Shown here: in pieces, positions 28,251-39,228 of the stretch
Layout of the letters: the number at the start of each line of letters is the position of its first letter
Position numbering within the stretch: the first letter of the stretch is position 1
Source: Closterium sp. Naga37s-1
Lineage: Eukaryota > Streptophyta > Zygnematophyceae > Desmidiales > Closteriaceae
NCBI GenBank assembly: GCA_947471745.1
Contig: CANJKZ010000826.1
Coordinates: 1,957,501 to 2,021,500, forward strand
Direction: 5' to 3'
DNA: 64,000 nt
Position numbers and translations under genes: made by a program
The notes under the pieces: generated by a model
Databases searched by the model: none
Told to the model about the DNA's origin: nothing
What the model saw: the letters and a program-made list of their open reading frames with translations, nothing else

Positions 28251-28680
28251 TTGCTACAGCTGCTACTGACTGAAACTACTGCTGCTACAGCTAGTGCTAC
28301 TGCTGCAGCTCCTACTACTGCACTTGCTACAGCTGCTATTGACTGAAGCTACTGCTGCTACAGCTAGTAATACTGCTGCAGCTCCTACTACTGCACTTGC
28401 TACAGCTGCTATTGACTGAAGCTACTGCTGCTACAACTAGTGCTACTGCTGCAGCTCCTACTACTACACTTGCTACAGCTGCTACTGACTGAAACTACTG
28501 CTGCTACAGCTAGTACTACTGTTGCAGCTCCTACTACTGCACTTGCTACAGCTGCTATTGACTGCAGCTACTGCTGCTACAGCTAGTGCTACTGCTGCAG
28601 CTCCTACTACTGCACTTGCTACAGCTGCTACTGACTGAAGCTACTGCTGCTACAGCTAGTGCTACTGCTGCTCTGCCACT
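28251..28680. repeat. 73-bp minisatellite in the element E leader
   Basis: Six units whose starts (TTGCTACAGC type) fall at 28251, 28324, 28397, 28470, 28543 and 28616, an exact 73-bp period. The period is not divisible by three and units contain TGACTGA stops, so the array is non-coding leader. A CTG/CTA-rich microsatellite precedes it. Confidence 0.88.
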
Positions 28681-29022
28681 GTGTCCGAGCCGCGCCGCCC
28701 AGCCCGAGCTGTCACTGCTGCTGCTACTGCAACTACTACTGCTACAGCTAGTGCTACTCGGTCTACTGTTGCTGCTGCTGCTGCTCGGTCTGCTACTGCT
28801 GCCCGCGCCGCCCTGCTACTGCTGCTACTGGAGGGAGTACTGCTGGGAGTGGTGGAGGTGCGGCCTCCCACCCCCACCGAATCGCCCTGCTGCTGTTACT
28901 ACTGCTGCTGCTGCTACTTGTGCTACTGGGAGTGGAGGAGGTGCTGCTGGGAGTGCAGGAGGTGCTGCTGGCACTGCAGGAGCTGAAGGTGCTGGACCTA
29001 CTCCTGACAGTCACTGTCTGTC

Positions 29023-30837
29023 ATGGCCACTTCCGCGGCAGTTGCTGCGGCCAGGGGTGGACAGCAGCGGGCACTGCTTCTCCCGGACAACCCCACCCCT
29101 CGGCAGCTTCGTGAGGGGGTCATTCCGCGAGGTCGTCCTGGTGGTGGAGGATATCGTTCTGTTAGGACCGTTGCTCTTGGTGTTAGTGAGTCTACTGCCA
29201 CTCCAGGTGTTAGTGAGTCCGCTGCCACTCCAGGTGCTAGTGAGTCTGCTGCAGCTCTTGGTGCCCGTGAGTCTACCGACGCTCTAGGTGCTAGTGCGTC
29301 TACTACCACAGGTCCTGCCTCAGCTGAGGTCTTGCACACTTTCACACTTGACTCAGGCGCGTCACGTTGCTTCTTTCGTGATTGCACCACAGTCACACCA
29401 CTCACAGCACCTGTCCCAGTCTCACTGGCTGACCCCTCTGGGGGCCCAGTGGTTGCGAGAGCCTCCACGGTCCTCCCTTGTCCAGCGGTCCCCTCCGGCT
29501 CTTTGTCAGGTCTCCACCTCCCCACGTTCTCGACGAACTTGGTGAGCAACGCTGCCATTCAGGATGTCTGGGTTGATACCTTTATTCCTGGAGGGCAGCG
29601 TGTGGCAATCTGTACGTGCTCCTGGACTGGCCGTCACTTGGCTACGTTCACTCGACAGCCTGGGTCTAGTCTGTACACACTGACCACTGCGTCTGCACAG
29701 GTGGCTGAGTCAGGTCAGGTAGCTACGTCGAGTCGAGCGTCTGCGTCAGGGCAGTTAGCTGCGTCTTGCTCGTGCCGAGTACTCACGCACGAGACTCAGC
29801 GCTGGCACCACCGTCTTGGTCACCCCTCCCTGCAGCGTCTGCGCAGCATGCACTCCCGGCTCCTGGTCACTGGCCTCCCTGAGACCCTGCCCCCCCTCCC
29901 GCGCTCACTTGCGCCGCCGTGCCTTCCTTGCGTCGAGGGGCGGCAGCGCGCCGCTCCTCACTCCTCCGAGTTTCCTCCGACCACTGCTCCTCTGCAGACT
30001 CTCCACCTGGACGTGTGGGGCCCGGCCCCCGTCGGTGGGACGGACCAGGAGTGCTACTTCCTGCTGGTTGTTGACAACTACACACGCTACACCACAGTCT
30101 TCCCCTTGCGTCGCAAGGCGGACGTCAGCGGTGTTTTGATCCCCTGGATCCGTGCTACTCGTCTCCAGCTACACGAGCGCTTTCAGCAGGACTTCCCAGT
30201 CCTGCGTCTGCACTCTGACAGGGGTGGTGAGTTCTCTTCTGGCGTCCTTGAGACGTTCTGCCAGGATGAGGGCATCGCCCAGTCGTTCACGCTTCCGGCC
30301 TCTCCGCAGCAAAATGGGATCGCTGAGCGTCGCATTGGCCTGATCATGGAGGTTGCTCGTACCTCCATGATCCATGCGGCTGCTCCCCATTTCCTGTGGC
30401 CGTTTGCGGTCCGATACGCCGCGCATCAGCTCAACCTCTGGCCCCGTGTCTCTGCTCCAGAGACCTCGCCCACACTACGTTGGACGGGACAGCCTGGTGA
30501 TGTGTCGTCGTTTCGGGTCTGGGGCGCACTCTCCCTTGTTCGTGATACCAAAGCGAGCAAGCTCTCTCCTTGCACTCTCCGCTGTGTCTTCCTGGGCTTC
30601 CCCACCGACGCTCCACCCTGGCAGTTCTACCACCCTGCCTCGCGTCGTGTTCTGTCCTCTCAGGACGTCACCTTCGACGAGTCGGTCTGTTACTACCGAC
30701 TTCACCCGCACACGTCCCACCCGGTCCCCCTTGCACCCCTCTTCCTGGTACCAGCCCCCCCCCCCGGTAGACCCCCTCCCCCCACAGGGTCCTGCTCCCT
30801 CAGGTGTGTCCCAAGTAGACCCACCCCCCTTGGATGA
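29023..30837 (+). pseudogene. Element E shortened Gag, protease and integrase
   Basis: A 604-residue plus-strand frame from an ATG giving MATSAAVAAARGGQQ. It lacks both the capsid-like domain and the cysteine-histidine cluster of element B. Only one degenerate module, TPRQLREG, remains before the protease site LDSGASRCFF. Integrase is complete in outline: HHRLGHPSLQRLR to CLPC, then LDVWGP, HSDRGGEF and NGIAERRIG with catalytic D, D and E. The frame derails in a C run near 30750, where relatives read PPPVDPLPPQGPAPSG, and stops at 30835-30837. Such a product could not form particles alone. Either Gag is supplied by relatives or the copy is dead. Confidence 0.85.
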
Positions 30838-32929
30838 GCCAGTTGAGATCTCTTCTGACTCCTCTGACTCACCTGAGGGGGGTGACGCCGTCGCCGACGA
30901 CACGGCGACCACTCGCCACACTCCTCGCTTGGCGACCCCCCCGGGTTTCCCGCCACGGCCGTCTTCGCCGCCTCCGCAGCCTGCTGCTGTGGACTCTGGA
31001 GCTGAGACTACTGGAGCTGGGGCTGGGGGTGGTGAGTCTGGGGGTGCCCGCTCTCCTCGTCTGGCTACCCCCCCCGGGTTCCCACCTCTGCCGTCTTCGC
31101 CGCCTCTGCAGCCTACTGCTGTAGACACTGGAGCAGAGACTGAGGGTGCTGGGCCGAGGGTGCTGGGACTGAGGGTACTGAGTCTGAGGGTGCTGAGCTT
31201 GAGGGTCCTGGGACTGAGGGTACTGAGACTTTGGGTGCTGACTCTGGGGGTGCTGAGACTTCGGGTGCTGACTCTGGGGGTGCTGCGAGTCCTTCTGGAG
31301 GTTCTGGAGCTGGAGGTACTAGAGCTGGTGGCACTGGAGGTGCTGGTGCTACTGGTGCTGGAGCTGCGGGAGCTGCTGACCCTGGAGGTGCTGGTACTGC
31401 TGGTGCTGGAGGCGTTGGAGCTGGAGGTACTGGAGGTGTTGGAGCTACTGGTCCCGGAGGTGCTCGTACTGGAGGTGCTGGAGCTGCCGGAGCAGGTGGT
31501 ACTGCTGGTGCTGGAGGTGCAGGAGGTGCTACTGGAGCTACTGGCACAGGAGGTAGTGGAGGTAATACTGGTGCTGGAGGCGCTGGAGCTGGAGCTGGAG
31601 GCACTGGAGGTGCTGGAGGTACTACTGGTGCTCGAGGTGCTGGCGCTGTCGGAGCTCGTGGTGCTGGAGGTGCTGGTGCTACTGGTGCTGGAGGTGTTGC
31701 TGTGGGTACTGGAGGAGCTGCTCGTGCTGGAGGTACGGGAGCTACTGGTGCTCTTCGCCACCTTCTTAGTCTTCCGCCAGGTGCTACTGGCTTCCCTGTG
31801 GCAAGTACTACTCCTCCGTTGCTGTGTCCGCCAGCAGACCAGTCGTAGCCACCGCTGCTACCACACTCCCCACTGCCTGCTCCTGCTCCTTACACTGCGG
31901 TGTCAGAGTCCCTGACTGAGCGTCGGGAGCCTGAGACTCGTGCTTCCACCCCTGAGCGTCGAGAGCCTGAGTCTAGCTTTGACCTTGAGCCTGAGCCTAG
32001 AGCTGATGTCCGTGCTCGTGTTCCTCGTGTTCGTCGTCCGCGTGCTCCGGCTCTCCCCGGCACTCACGATATGACACTCCGTCCTTCCTCTGTTCCTCAG
32101 CGTGATGTACTACCGCTACCTCCTGCGTCCTCTCTTCCTGACGTTGCTGACCCTCCGTCTGACCTTGCTCGTGCGTCCAGTCCGATTGTTACTCGCCTTC
32201 TTGCTACGGTTGTGACGGACCCTATGTTCTCGTCTCCTGCTGCGTCTGCCCTAGTAGCTGAGCTCGTTGACTTTGCTGCTGTGTACCACCTAGACTACCT
32301 TGCGAGTCTTGTCTCTGACCCTGTCCCTGCCTGTCCTCCGTCCGTCGGGGGTGAGACTGCTCTTGGCCGTACTGCCCTTGGCTGTGACGTTCTTGAGGAT
32401 AGACAGGAGGAGCTGGAGTGCCTTGCTTCCGCTTCACCCCATCACGCGACCATGCTGCTTGCCCGTGAGGGAGACCCGGATGCACTTGACATCCCCACCC
32501 CGCGCTCCTACAGGGAGGCGATTTCGGGTGAGTACTCCTCTCAGTGGTAGACAGCCATGGATGCAGAGATGGCTTCCTGGAAGTCCACAGGCACCTACGT
32601 CGACGAGGTTCCCCCACCTGGGGCGAACATCGTCAGTGGCATGTGGATTTTCAGGGTGAAGCGGCCGCCGGGTTCTCCGCCTGCCTTCAAGGCACGTTAC
32701 GTTGCTCGAGGCTTCAGTCAGCGTGCGGGGGTCGACTTCTTTCAGACCTTCTCCCCCACCCCGAAGATGACCACTCTTCGGGTGTTGCTACACGTTGCAG
32801 CTCAGCGTGACTACGAGCTGCACTCCCTCGACTTCTCGACAGCTTTCTTGCAGGGTAGCCTTCATGAGGCTATCTGGTTGCGCCGTCCACAGGGCTTCAC
32901 TGGGTCGTTTCCTGAGGGTACCCAGTGGA
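30838..32929 (+). pseudogene. Element E linker and RT start, broken by element D
   Basis: Plus strand. SGVSQVDPPPLDEPVEISSDSSDSPEGG is readable in the frame used after the C-run shift. A Gly/Ala and Val/Leu repeat region (31020-31760) follows, open in more than one frame. RT approaches with FSSPAASALVAELVDFAA and PTPRSYREAISGEYSSQW, then an in-frame TAG at 32548-32550. RT proper (MWIFRVKRPPG, YVARGFSQRAGVDFFQTF, STAFLQGSLHEAIWLR) stops at GTQW, where the LTR of element D begins. RT resumes at 38140. Confidence 0.8.
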
Positions 32930-33054
32930 TGTGAAGAATGAGGAATGAATGAACTAGCAAGCAGGTGAGTACAAGTAGGAAAACCTAGAAGTGTTGTACC
33001 CCATATTGTCTACCCCACTACAGCCTACACAGACTATAGCATATGAGTTTGACA
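32930..33054 (-). repeat. 3' LTR of element D (125 bp)
   Basis: Plus-strand TGTGAAGAATGAGG to GAGTTTGACA. Closely matches 41416-41540 and the solo LTR at 46714-46838. A polypurine-like tract (minus-strand CTATGGGGGTG) adjoins it at 33055-33065. Confidence 0.93.
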
Positions 33055-33252
33055 CACCCCCATAGGCAAAGTGGGGGAGAACAAGAGGTCACAAGACCAG
33101 TCAAGCAAAGCAAAGCAAGCTCAGAGCGGATCACAACGTCACCACACAATCCGAGCACAAGAGCAAGGCCAAAAGGCCAGTTCACATGCAAGATCATATA
33201 TAGAGGGGAAACAAGCAAGTGCAGGTATAGAAAGATCACAGTACAAGCAAGG

Positions 33253-36200
33253 TCAGGAAGTGAGCAAGTGAGGCCAAGTAGGCACAAGACCTAGCATAGT
33301 ACAGAAGCGCTGATGATCACCAGGCGGAAGTGCCTTGGTAAAGATATCAGCAGTGTTGGCCTCAGAGGCCACGTAAGCAAGGCGCAGCTGACCACGCCGC
33401 TGCAGCTCACGAGCAAGGAAGTAGCGGAGAGCAATGTGCTTCGTTCTGTGCTCCAGTCTGTGCTCCCGACACAAGGCCAGCATGGCCTTGTTGTCTACGT
33501 ACAGAACTGGAGGAGAACGAGGCGGCTCTCCTAGGTCAGTCAGCAGGTAGGTGAGCCAGCGTAGCTCCTGTGCAGCCATGGCCCCCGCGTAGATCTCAGC
33601 CTCACAACTGGAGCCGAGAACAGAAGACGAGCGGGTAGACCGCCACGAAACAGAGCCGGAGCCAAGGCTGAAGGTGTAACCCTGTGACGACCGCTGCGTA
33701 GCCTGGTCGTCAGCACAAGAAGCGTCAGCGTGACCTGTGAGGACCACTGGACGTCGCCCTCCAAGCACTAGCCCCATGCCCGACGTACTGCACAAGTAGC
33801 GCAACACCCTCTTCGCTGCAGCCATGTGCTCTGGTCGGTGTCTCCCAGGAGCAACATAGCGTGCCAAGATGCTAAGAGGGTATGCAAGGTCAGGTCGAGT
33901 GCAGGTCATCAGGTACATGAGGCAGCCAACAAGCTCTGGGTACGGGCCACTCGGCTCTAAGGACTCATCCGAAGGCAGAGCTGAGAGCGAGTGGCGAGTA
34001 GACAGAGGAGTGGCCTGAGGTGAGGAGTACGTGAAGTCGAAGCGCTGAAGGACCTGCTGCACCATGTGTGACTGAGTCAGGGTAATGGTGCGCTGTGCTC
34101 TGTCCCGGGTGATCTGCAAGCCAAGGTAGCTGCGCAGGTCACCCAGGTCTGTGCACGTGTGTCTCTTCTGCAGCTCGAACTTCACGTGGGCGAGTCCAGC
34201 AGTGTCAGCAGTGGCAAAGACCAAGTCGTCGACGTACACGAGGATGTAGAACGGCGCCAAAGAGGTGTCGGTGCGCAGAAACAGCGACGGGTCGGCTGTA
34301 GAAGGAGCAAACCCAAGAGCCGCAAGTGTAGTTCTCAGTGTGTCGTGCCACTCACGGGGCGCCTGGCGGAGACCGTAGACTGGCCGCCGGAGGCTCCACT
34401 GGGTACCAGGAGGAAACGACCCAGTGAAGCCAGGTGGGCGGCGCAACCAGATCTCCTCGTGCAGGCTGCCCTGCAGAAAAGCTGTGCTGAAGTCAAGAGA
34501 GTGAAGCTCGTAGTCGCGCTGAGCGGCTATGTGCAGCAGCACCCGAAGAGTGGTCATCTTCGGGGTGGGAGAGAAGGTCTGAAAGTAGTCAACTCCCTGC
34601 CGCTGACTGAAGCCTCGAGCCACGTAACGCGCCTTGAAGACAGGTGGAGAACCCGGCGGCCGCTTCACCCTGAAAATCCACATGCCACTGACGATGTTCG
34701 CCCCAGGTGGGGGAACCTCGTCGACGTAGGTGCCTGTGGACTTCCAGGAAGCCATCTCTGCGTCCATGGCTGACTGCCACTGAGAGGAGTAGGGACCCTC
34801 GATCGCCTCAGCGTACGATCGAGGAGTCGAGATGTCTGGTGCATCCGGGTCTCCCTCAGGGGCAATCAGCGTGGACACGAGATGAGGCAAAGCAGCAGCA
34901 AAACACTGGAACTCCTCCTGCCTGTCCTCAAGGACGTCCGTGCTAAGAGCACACTCACCCCCGACGGACGGAGGACAGACAGACTCAGACTCAGCAACAA
35001 GACTAGCAGCGTAGTCTAGACGACAGCGAGCAGCGAAGTCGACAAGCTCAGCAACTAGGGCAGACGCAGCAGTGGACTCAAAGGAAGGGTCAGTGACAAC
35101 AGTAGCCAGGAGACGCGTGACAGAAGGACTGGCAGCACGAAGAGAGTCAGACTCCGGGTCAGCAAGAGTAGGAAGAGAGGACTCTGGAGGAGACGGCAAC
35201 GGGACACGCAGAGGAGCAGTGGAAGGACGCAGTGCCATCTGGTGTGTGCCTGGGACCGCAGGAGGACGCGGATGCGCAGTACGACCACCAGTGCGAGCAG
35301 CACGAACAGGCGAAGCAGGACGAGACGCAGGCTCACGACGCTCAGCAAGACCTCCAGTAGGACCAGTGTAGGGAGAAGGAGCAGGCAAGGGGGAGGCGGG
35401 CTGTAACTGTGACTGCGACTGGACAGGCGGTGGACACGCTAAGGGAGGGGCAGGACCAGTAGAAGGCGGAAGACCAAGAACCTGCTCAAGGAGTGGAACG
35501 AAGTACGGTCTCGGCCGCGCAGCGCCTCCAGAACCAGTAGGGACAGCACCACTACCTCCAGCGGCAGCACCAGCGCCAGCAGCACCTCCAGCTCCAACAG
35601 CGCCAACTCCAGCACCCTCAGACGTACCAGCGCCAGCAGCACCACCAGCGCCAACACCCCCAGCAGCTCCAGCTCCAGCAGCTCCAGCAGCACCAACTCC
35701 AGCAGGACCGGTAGCTCCAGTACCGCCAGGAGCTCCAGCAGTACCTCCAGCAGCACCAGCAGCAACAGTAGTACCTCCAGCTCCAGCAGCACGGCTCCAG
35801 CGCCGGGCAAACCACTCGCGCAGCTCCTGCGGAGAGAGTGGCTCCTGCCTCGAAGAAGCACCGCGCGAGGCCACACGAGCAGACCCAGCACCCCCAGGCT
35901 CAGCACCCCCAGACTCAGCACCCCCAGGCTCAGCACCCCCAGACTCAGCACCCCCAGGCTCAGCACCCCCTGGCTCCGCACCCCTAAACTCAGCACCCCC
36001 AGGCTCCGCACCCTCAGGCTCAGCACCTCCAGACCCGGCACCCGCAGGCTCAGCACCTCTAGCAGCACCAGAGTCAACAGCTACCTCGACAGGCTCGACT
36101 GCGTCTACCTGGGACACACCTGACGGGGCAGGACCCTGAGGGGGGAGGGGGTCTACCCGGGGAGGACCTGGCGCAAGGAAGAGCGGCGGCGGGGGGAGGG

Positions 36201-37776
36201 GCGCAGTGCGGTAGGGGAAGAGACGGTAGTAAGGCACCGACTCGTCAAAGGTGACGTCCTGGGAGGACAGAACACGGCGCGAGGTGGGGTGGTAAAACTG
36301 CCAACCAGGCGCGTCAGGGGGGAAGCCAAGGAAGACGCAGGGAACAGCACGGGGGGACAGCTTGTCCGCAGACAAGTCGCGAACAAACGCCCGAGATCCC
36401 CAGACCCGAAACGCAGACGCATCGCCAACCTTCCCCGTCCACCGCAGGGTGGGGGAGGTCTCTGGCAAGGAGACCCGGGGCTGGAGGTTGAGCTGATGCG
36501 CTGCGTACTGAACTGCAAACGGCCACAGAAAATGGGGGGCAGCCGCATGGATCATGGACGTACGAGCGACGTCCATGACCATGCCAATGCGGCGCTCAGC
36601 AATCCCATTTTGCTGCGGAGAGGCCGGAAGCGTGAAGGTCTGGCGGATGCCCTGTGCTCGACAGAAGGCTCCCAGACGGGCAGAGGAAAACTCCCCGCCT
36701 CTGTCAGAGTGCAGACGCAGAACAGGAAAGTCCGAGCCGAAACTCTCTCTGAGCTGGAGACGAGCTGCGCGGATCCAGTCGATCAACACCTCAGTGACGT
36801 CGCCCTTGCTGCGCAAGGGGAAGACTGTGGTGTAACGCGAGTAGTCGTCAACCACCAACAGGAAGTAACGCTCGTGCCCTTGTCCACGGACGCGGGCGGG
36901 GCCCCACACGTCCATGTGAAGAGTCTGCAGCGGAGCCTCCGTCGGAGGAAACTCGGAGGAGTGAGGGGCGGCGCGCTGTCGCCCCTCGACGCAGGGGACG
37001 CAAGTAGGGGCGGGCCCCGGAGGTAGGGGAGGGAGAGACCGGGGGAGACCAGAGACAAGAACACGGGAGGCCATGCCACGGAGGCAAGGCAGGGAGGGGT
37101 GACCAAGGCGGTTGTGCCAAAGGAGAGTCTGGTGGGACAGGAGACGACACGAGCAGGGAGCAGACTCAGGACAAGACCTGGACGCTGCAGCAAACACCTG
37201 ACTCGACGCAGCTACCTGACCAGACGCAGCAGCTAGAGGAGACTCAGTAGTAAGTGTGTACAGGCTCGACCCTGGCCGACGGGTGAACGTGGCCAAGTGT
37301 CGGCCTGTCCGAGCACACGTGCAGTGGGTCACCCGCTGACTCGCAGGAGGTAACTGGTCAACCCCCCTATCCTGTAGGTCAGCTCCACTCACCAAGTTCG
37401 TAGAGAACGAGGGGAGGTAGAGACCTGACAGGGTGCCAGAGGGGGCTGCCGGGCACGGTAAGACAGTGGAGAAGCTAGCAAGGACAGGACCCCCAGAGGG
37501 GTCCGCCAGGGAGACCGCAACCGGCCGACTAAGCGGCGTAAGCGTGGTGCGGTCGCGAAAGAAGGAGCGGGAAGCACCCGAGTCAAGGGTGAAGGTGTGT
37601 AAGGCCTGAGCCAACGTAGTACCTGAGAGAGCAGACTCACCAGCACCTGGGGCAGCAGACGCACTAGCACCTGGGGCAGCAGCCTCACCAGCACCTAGAG
37701 CAGCAGCCTCAATGCCCGGGTCAGGCGGAACACACAGGTAACAGTCACCCTCAACACTAACAGTCACATCATACAT
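33253..37776 (-). CDS. Element D Gag end-protease-integrase-RT-RNase H polyprotein (5'-truncated)
   Basis: An uninterrupted minus-strand frame of 1507 residues from MYDVTVSVEGDC. The frame is in fact open upstream to about 38170, giving SPQQLREWYAARQ and a C-X13-C-X3-H-X4-C cluster. In order: protease LDSGASRSFF, integrase (HNRLGHPS to CVPC, MDVWGP, HSDRGGEF, NGIAERRIG), GAEPGGAE repeat linker, SPQELREWF, RPRPYFVPLLEQVLGLP, RT (WIFRVKRPPG, FSTAFLQGS, YVDDLVFATAD) and RNase H (HADASCADD, SSCEAEIYAGAMAA, VDNKAM, NTADIFTKAL). This is the best reference for the intact pol of the family. It shows integrase and RT in one frame, and that B, A, E and G carry breaks. One oddity: the first RNase H zinc-domain residue is histidine in HNRLGHPS, where relatives have HHRLGHPS. 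Confidence 0.92.
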   Translation of the reverse strand: MYDVTVSVEGDCYLCVPPDPGIEAAALGAGEAAAPGASASAAPGAGESALSGTTLAQALHTFTLDSGASRSFFRDRTTLTPLSRPVAVSLADPSGGPVLASFSTVLPCPAAPSGTLSGLYLPSFSTNLVSGADLQDRGVDQLPPASQRVTHCTCARTGRHLATFTRRPGSSLYTLTTESPLAAASGQVAASSQVFAAASRSCPESAPCSCRLLSHQTLLWHNRLGHPSLPCLRGMASRVLVSGLPRSLPPLPPGPAPTCVPCVEGRQRAAPHSSEFPPTEAPLQTLHMDVWGPARVRGQGHERYFLLVVDDYSRYTTVFPLRSKGDVTEVLIDWIRAARLQLRESFGSDFPVLRLHSDRGGEFSSARLGAFCRAQGIRQTFTLPASPQQNGIAERRIGMVMDVARTSMIHAAAPHFLWPFAVQYAAHQLNLQPRVSLPETSPTLRWTGKVGDASAFRVWGSRAFVRDLSADKLSPRAVPCVFLGFPPDAPGWQFYHPTSRRVLSSQDVTFDESVPYYRLFPYRTAPLPPPPLFLAPGPPRVDPLPPQGPAPSGVSQVDAVEPVEVAVDSGAARGAEPAGAGSGGAEPEGAEPGGAEFRGAEPGGAEPGGAESGGAEPGGAESGGAEPGGAGSARVASRGASSRQEPLSPQELREWFARRWSRAAGAGGTTVAAGAAGGTAGAPGGTGATGPAGVGAAGAAGAGAAGGVGAGGAAGAGTSEGAGVGAVGAGGAAGAGAAAGGSGAVPTGSGGAARPRPYFVPLLEQVLGLPPSTGPAPPLACPPPVQSQSQLQPASPLPAPSPYTGPTGGLAERREPASRPASPVRAARTGGRTAHPRPPAVPGTHQMALRPSTAPLRVPLPSPPESSLPTLADPESDSLRAASPSVTRLLATVVTDPSFESTAASALVAELVDFAARCRLDYAASLVAESESVCPPSVGGECALSTDVLEDRQEEFQCFAAALPHLVSTLIAPEGDPDAPDISTPRSYAEAIEGPYSSQWQSAMDAEMASWKSTGTYVDEVPPPGANIVSGMWIFRVKRPPGSPPVFKARYVARGFSQRQGVDYFQTFSPTPKMTTLRVLLHIAAQRDYELHSLDFSTAFLQGSLHEEIWLRRPPGFTGSFPPGTQWSLRRPVYGLRQAPREWHDTLRTTLAALGFAPSTADPSLFLRTDTSLAPFYILVYVDDLVFATADTAGLAHVKFELQKRHTCTDLGDLRSYLGLQITRDRAQRTITLTQSHMVQQVLQRFDFTYSSPQATPLSTRHSLSALPSDESLEPSGPYPELVGCLMYLMTCTRPDLAYPLSILARYVAPGRHRPEHMAAAKRVLRYLCSTSGMGLVLGGRRPVVLTGHADASCADDQATQRSSQGYTFSLGSGSVSWRSTRSSSVLGSSCEAEIYAGAMAAQELRWLTYLLTDLGEPPRSPPVLYVDNKAMLALCREHRLEHRTKHIALRYFLARELQRRGQLRLAYVASEANTADIFTKALPPGDHQRFCTMLGLVPTWPHLLTS
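35880..36070 (-). repeat. GAEPGGAE-coding repeat in the element D linker
   Basis: 24-bp-type units coding GGAEPGGAESGGAEPGG between integrase and the ELREWF motif. Version and copy number differ from A and B. Confidence 0.8.
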
Positions 37777-38139
37777 GGCAGCAAGAATAGCATCATAGTC
37801 AAGATCAAAGATGGCAATCCCCGCCCTAGACAGATCTCCCCAGCGAGGGATCTCTGACGCCTCAGGGAACTGGTGACGCCACGCGTCCGTCAGGCGGCCG
37901 AAGCAGCGCTGGGTGGAGTGCGGGCCCCCGCACTGCTCACCAGCGCGGTCGCCGGTGCGGAGAACGTAAGTGCAGGGACCAGTACCCCCACCGCGCTGAC
38001 GCGCAGCGTACCACTCACGAAGCTGCTGAGGGGACAGGGTCTCACGACTGCGCTGCTGCTGCTGGCGCGGACGACCACCGGACCCACTCCTCTGCGTAGA
38101 GTCGCGAGCAGCTCCGGCGCCTCCGCCGGACAGACCACG

Positions 38140-38983
38140 GACAGACCACGGCGCATCATCACCCTCACTCAGTCACACATGGTGCACCAGGTCCTTCAGC
38201 GCCACGTACTCCTCGCCAGAGCCCACTCCTCTGGCTACCGGTCACTCGCTCTCAGCTCCACCTTCGGACGAGTCCGTAGAGCCGAGTGGTCCGTACCCAG
38301 AGCTTGTGGGCTGCCTCATGTACCTGATGACGTGCATTCGACCTGACCTCGCGTACCCTCTCAGCCTTCTGGCTCGCTACCTGGCACCCGGTAGGCACCG
38401 AAAGGTGCACTTTGATGCTGCGAAGAGGGTACTGCGTTACTTGTGCAGCACATCGGGCATGGGGCTCGTGCTTGGAGGACGGGGTTCGGTGGTCCTCACA
38501 GGACACTCTGACGCTTCTTGGGCCGACGACCTGGCGACTCAGCGTTCGTCACAGGGCTACACCTTTTGTCTTGGCGCTGGTTCTGTCTCGTGGAGGTCCA
38601 CTCGTTCTTCTTCTGTGCTTGGTTCCAGTTGTGAGGAAGAGATCTACGCTGGGGCCATGGCTGCACAGGAGCTCCGCTGGCTGACCTACCTGCTGACCGA
38701 CTTGGGGGAGCGGCCTCGTTCTCCTCCAGTTCTATACGTCGACAACAAGGTAATGCTTGCCTTGTGTCGTGAGCAGAGACTGGAGTACAGAACGAAGCAC
38801 ATTGCTCTGCGCTACTTTCTTGCGCGTGAGCTGCAGCACCGTGGCCAGCTGCGCCTTGCTTTCGTGGCCTCTCGGGCCAACACTGCTGATGTCTTCACCA
38901 AGGCCCTTGGGGCTGGTGATCATCATCGTTTCTGCACTGCTCTTGGGCTTGTGCCCACTCTGCCTCACCTGCTGGTTGCTTGA
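38140..38983 (+). pseudogene. Element E RT end and RNase H
   Basis: Plus strand, resuming at RRIITLTQSHMVHQVLQR. A frame change near 38200 separates this from the clean frame starting at CLMYLMTCIRPDLAYPL (38306 onward). RNase H is complete: TGHSDASWADD, SSCEEEIYAGAMAAQELRW, YVDNKVMLAL, NTADVFTKAL, ending LGLVPTLPHLLVA. The 3' tail and LTR follow directly, and the matching AAAGG duplications show this is the end of element E. Confidence 0.85.
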
Positions 38984-39228
38984 CTTGCTCTTGTTGTACA
39001 CTGCTATATATCTTTATACCTGCATGTTTGCTCTTGTTAGGTTGTGATCGGTGTACTGCCTTGCTATTATGAATCTGCATGTGAACTGGCCTTGTGGCCG
39101 CTTGTTTGTGCTCAGATTGTGTGGTGTCCTTGAGATCCACCCTGGGCTTTGCGTTGCTTGTTCTCTTGCTTGACTGGTCTTGTGACCACTGTTCGGTTTG
39201 GCTATCCCCTACTTCACCTATGGGGATG

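Larger units (their letters stand above)
32930..38139 (-). mobile_element. Element D: copia element truncated in its Gly-rich gag tract
   Basis: Minus strand, with a complete 3' LTR (32930-33054) and a full-length pol frame. The 5' part stops in the gag Gly-rich tract at about 38129-38150, where plus-strand element E RT begins. The 11-bp direct repeat GGACAGACCAC sits at the junction. Its 5' LTR, leader and capsid region are missing, and about 330 bp of element E RT are missing on the same side, so one deletion after insertion explains both losses. GTGGA (32925-32929) would be the left target duplication. Confidence 0.85.

Noticed and set aside
30475..31761. 428-residue Ser/Thr-rich minus-strand frame
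   Set aside because: Shadow of the Gly/Ala repeat linker of element E; no start context or homology.
32920..33060. D and D' as two halves of one element split by a later insertion
   Set aside because: D' has its own ATATG target duplication and its own LTR ends in the C2 LTR, and both pieces include overlapping gag regions; they are separate insertions.
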